This document shows positions 5,679 to 6,576 of a stretch of DNA of 6,576 bases, piece by piece (the stretch's first letter is position 1; each line of letters starts with the position of its first letter). The translations under genes and the position numbers were made by a program. The notes beneath the pieces were generated by a model, which saw only the letters and a list, made by a program, of their open reading frames with translations, was not told the DNA's origin and did not search any database. This DNA is from Chloroflexota bacterium. GTDB taxonomy: Bacteria > Chloroflexota > Anaerolineae > Anaerolineales > Villigracilaceae. The stretch spans positions 1 to 6,576 of the forward strand of contig JAKAMM010000103.1 of the NCBI GenBank assembly GCA_021812905.1, written 5' to 3'.

Positions 5679-5750
5679 CCGAAATCAACAACGTGTTCGC
5701 TCGGGTCTCGATACGCCCTTACTGTCGTTCGGGCTACTCGACCAGCGCTG
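5679..5750 (+). repeat. Repeat family 2, copy C, between the intact antitoxin gene and the truncated PIN toxin
   Basis: CCGAAATCAACAAC (5679-5692) is followed by GCTCGGGTCTCGATACGCCC, a short centre, then GGGCTACTCGACCAGCGCTGG to 5750. The CGCCC and GGGC blocks can pair. It has the same orientation as copies A and B and ends about 20 bp from the stop of the upstream minus-strand toxin remnant. Confidence 0.85.
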
Positions 5751-5769
5751 GGGTGGGGAATTCCCGCCG

Positions 5770-6052
5770 CTATTTCTGACTTTTCGATCGAGTGATAAAT
5801 TCTCGTGCAGTTATGATTGGAATTTCTCTGAAAGATTTTAAATCCAATAAATGACCGTCCCCGCTAACAATAAAATCCACTTTTCCTGCTACAGCCGCTT
5901 CAAGAAATTTGTTGTCTGTCAGATCGGCAACGATGACACTTATCTCTTCTTGCGTAGTGACAAACTCAGCAGTTTGCAAAAGATAGTCAGTGGTTCCAAT
6001 CATTTCATTTTCAGGAATTTTGAATTTGGGGCGATTGATCACCTCCGCGGCA
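5770..6052 (-). pseudogene. 5'-truncated PIN_3 toxin remnant
   Basis: The minus-strand frame ending at 5770 carries the C-terminal two thirds of a PIN_3 toxin. It shows EVINRPKFKIPENEM near 6045, AEFVTTQEEISVIVADLTDNKF with the conserved Asp-Asn, then FIVSGDGHLLDL and IPIITAREFI, closely like the intact toxin at 4973-5401. The N-terminal strand with the first catalytic Asp (LDTN-type) is absent. Upstream of about 6045-6052 the same frame reads into unrelated sequence that, on the plus strand, encodes a transposase fragment. The gene is therefore cut by a rearrangement. No antitoxin remains beside it, and the formal ATG at 6111 is not original. Confidence 0.8.
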
Positions 6053-6211
6053 GGGGCCCTGATCCAGCATGATGCCTCACTGCATAAGTGGTCTCCGTAT
6101 GCGCTGGACAAGTGGACTTTGATTACGTCGCTGGATGACTACACCCGCATGCTTCTGTATGCGGATTTTGTTGAATCAGAGACTAGCTGGGCCCATATTC
6201 AGTCGGCGCAA
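6053..6211 (+). pseudogene. Internal fragment of an rve/DDE transposase (integrase-core type)
   Basis: On the plus strand, from 6053 the frame reads GALIQHDASLHKW, then WTLITSLDDYTRMLLYADF, then VESETSWAHIQS. This is the start of an integrase-core domain: a Q-x-D with the first catalytic Asp, followed by a 'DD-T-R' strand and the 'SETSWAHI' helix. Both ends are missing: it begins in the middle of the domain at the junction with the PIN remnant, and similarity fades at about 6211, before the second Asp and the Glu. It is close to IS481/ISNCY-like transposases in style, but I cannot fix the family. Non-functional. Confidence 0.75.
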
Positions 6212-6317
6212 TTGTTTTCCCGGGCAAAACGTTTCCATGCGTTGTTTACAGCAATAATTTCCGTTCTCCGAAACTTATACAAATCTATCTAGGATAGACT
6301 GACGTTCGGTTCCTGTT
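6212..6317 (-). mobile_element. Probable downstream end of the tnpB element (right end, possible omega RNA region)
   Basis: This gap lies between the transposase fragment and the tnpB stop. On the minus strand it holds CTGAAACAGGAACCGAACG followed by TAG at 6291-6289, which reads as LKQEPNVSLS, a tail often seen in TnpB proteins but here out of frame with the gene. A 6-bp hairpin, TCTATC-TAG-GATAGA, lies at 6284-6298. In IS200/IS605-type elements the 3' end of tnpB and the following right end encode the omega RNA, so this is where it would be expected. The exact element edge is not visible; the change from transposase sequence suggests about 6212. Confidence 0.4.
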
Positions 6318-6576
6318 TCAGCGAAGAGCACCTGCCTGCTCAGAAGGAGCAGGCATGGACTTCTCTTCTCCACAGGCGTGACTTCCCGCGGAACTCGCGG
6401 TAAGCAATTGCTCCAAGTTCACCTGTGCCTGCGCAGGTACAGGCAAAGCGGCATTGAGGTCGCGATCCAAAACCAGACCGCAGACCTCACACGCAAACGT
6501 GCGTTCCTGCAAACTCATTTCGGCCTTGACATGGCCGCAATGTGAACAGCGCTTCGTCGATGGATAGAAACGGTCT
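6318..6576 (-). CDS. tnpB: TnpB RNA-guided nuclease, C-terminal end only (gene continues beyond the window)
   Basis: The minus-strand frame is open from the right edge of the window to the stop at 6318. It shows the C-terminal zinc ribbon of IS200/IS605-type TnpB: CSHC (codons at 6548-6537), then CEVC (6491-6480), followed at once by DRDLNAA (6467-6447), which holds the last RuvC Asp. Family knowledge: TnpB is a DNA nuclease guided by an omega RNA made from the element's 3' end. The ATG at 6518 is internal, not the start. Oddities: the usual step from DRDLNAAL to NLEQL is widened by eight residues from an in-frame palindrome, and the C-terminus ends early at ALR, with the likely ancestral tail (LKQEPN) just downstream in another frame. 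Whether the rest of the gene is intact cannot be seen. Confidence 0.85.
   Translation of the reverse strand, partial: DRFYPSTKRCSHCGHVKAEMSLQERTFACEVCGLVLDRDLNAALPVPAQAQVNLEQLLTASSAGSHACGEEKSMPAPSEQAGALR
6334..6354. repeat. Hairpin within the tnpB 3' end
   Basis: GCCTGCTC (6334-6341) and GAGCAGGC (6347-6354) form a perfect 8-bp stem with a 5-base loop, inside the last codons of tnpB. It lies just where the reading frame departs from the expected TnpB tail. It may be part of the omega RNA structure or a small inserted palindrome. Confidence 0.55.
6422..6443. repeat. 22-bp near-perfect palindrome in frame within tnpB
   Basis: CCTGTGCCTGC (6422-6432) and GCAGGTACAGG (6433-6443) are inverted arms with one mismatched pair. 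On the minus strand the element reads PVPAQAQ and separates DRDLNAAL from NLEQL, which normally lie next to each other in TnpB. The extra sequence is 24 bp, a multiple of three. Confidence 0.6.

Noticed and set aside
4397..5750. Repeats as a CRISPR array
   Set aside because: The copies are 380-720 bp apart with genes between them, vary in length, and have no regular spacers or cas genes.
4397..5750. Repeats as integron attC sites
   Set aside because: I could not find the paired core sites (RYYYAAC and GTTRRRY) at the element ends, and no integron integrase is in the window; kept only as a cassette-like analogy.
5990..6292. A complete plus-strand gene at 5990-6292
   Set aside because: Its first part is antisense to the PIN remnant, only 6053-about 6211 resembles a transposase, and the rest is unrelated sequence.

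Overview
The window looks like a chromosomal segment from an environmental bacterium. Chloroflexota, class Anaerolineae, is my best guess. The reasons are the dense mix of short dispersed palindromic repeats, tandem PIN-type toxin-antitoxin modules and a TnpB element, together with moderate GC. This is inference from familiarity with such genomes, not proof. There are no rRNA or tRNA genes and no CRISPR array.

Region 1 (1-3693, plus strand) is part of a nonulosonic (sialic-type) acid and surface polysaccharide cluster. It starts inside a CMP-nonulosonate cytidylyltransferase fused to a HAD phosphatase. A nonulosonate synthase (neuB-like) lacking the usual C-terminal SAF domain follows, then a clear rho-independent terminator, then a capsule-biosynthesis-type glycosyltransferase-like protein. 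NeuB would make the nine-carbon sugar or its 9-phosphate, the HAD domain could dephosphorylate it, the cytidylyltransferase would activate it, and the last protein would act in building or exporting the glycan. A palindromic repeat separates the first two genes. A second copy of the same family, itself carrying a nested second repeat, lies in frame inside the capsule gene, as does an unrelated 27-bp perfect palindrome.

Region 2 (3711-about 6052, minus strand) is an array of small genes. In transcription order, right to left, these are: a 5'-truncated PIN toxin remnant, an intact antitoxin/PIN toxin pair, a DUF2283-like protein, and a VapB/VapC pair whose toxin is interrupted by one in-frame TAG. 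A copy of one repeat family, always in the same orientation, fills each of the three gaps between units. Each copy begins 10 to 20 bp after the stop codon of the preceding gene.

Region 3 (about 6053-6576) is mobile-element debris: an internal fragment of an rve/DDE transposase, then the 3' end of a minus-strand tnpB whose start lies outside the window. The tnpB reading frame carries a small in-frame palindrome and has a probable late frameshift. The main interest is repeat insertion into coding sequence (three apparent in-frame events in two genes, one nested) and the repeat-delimited toxin-antitoxin array.
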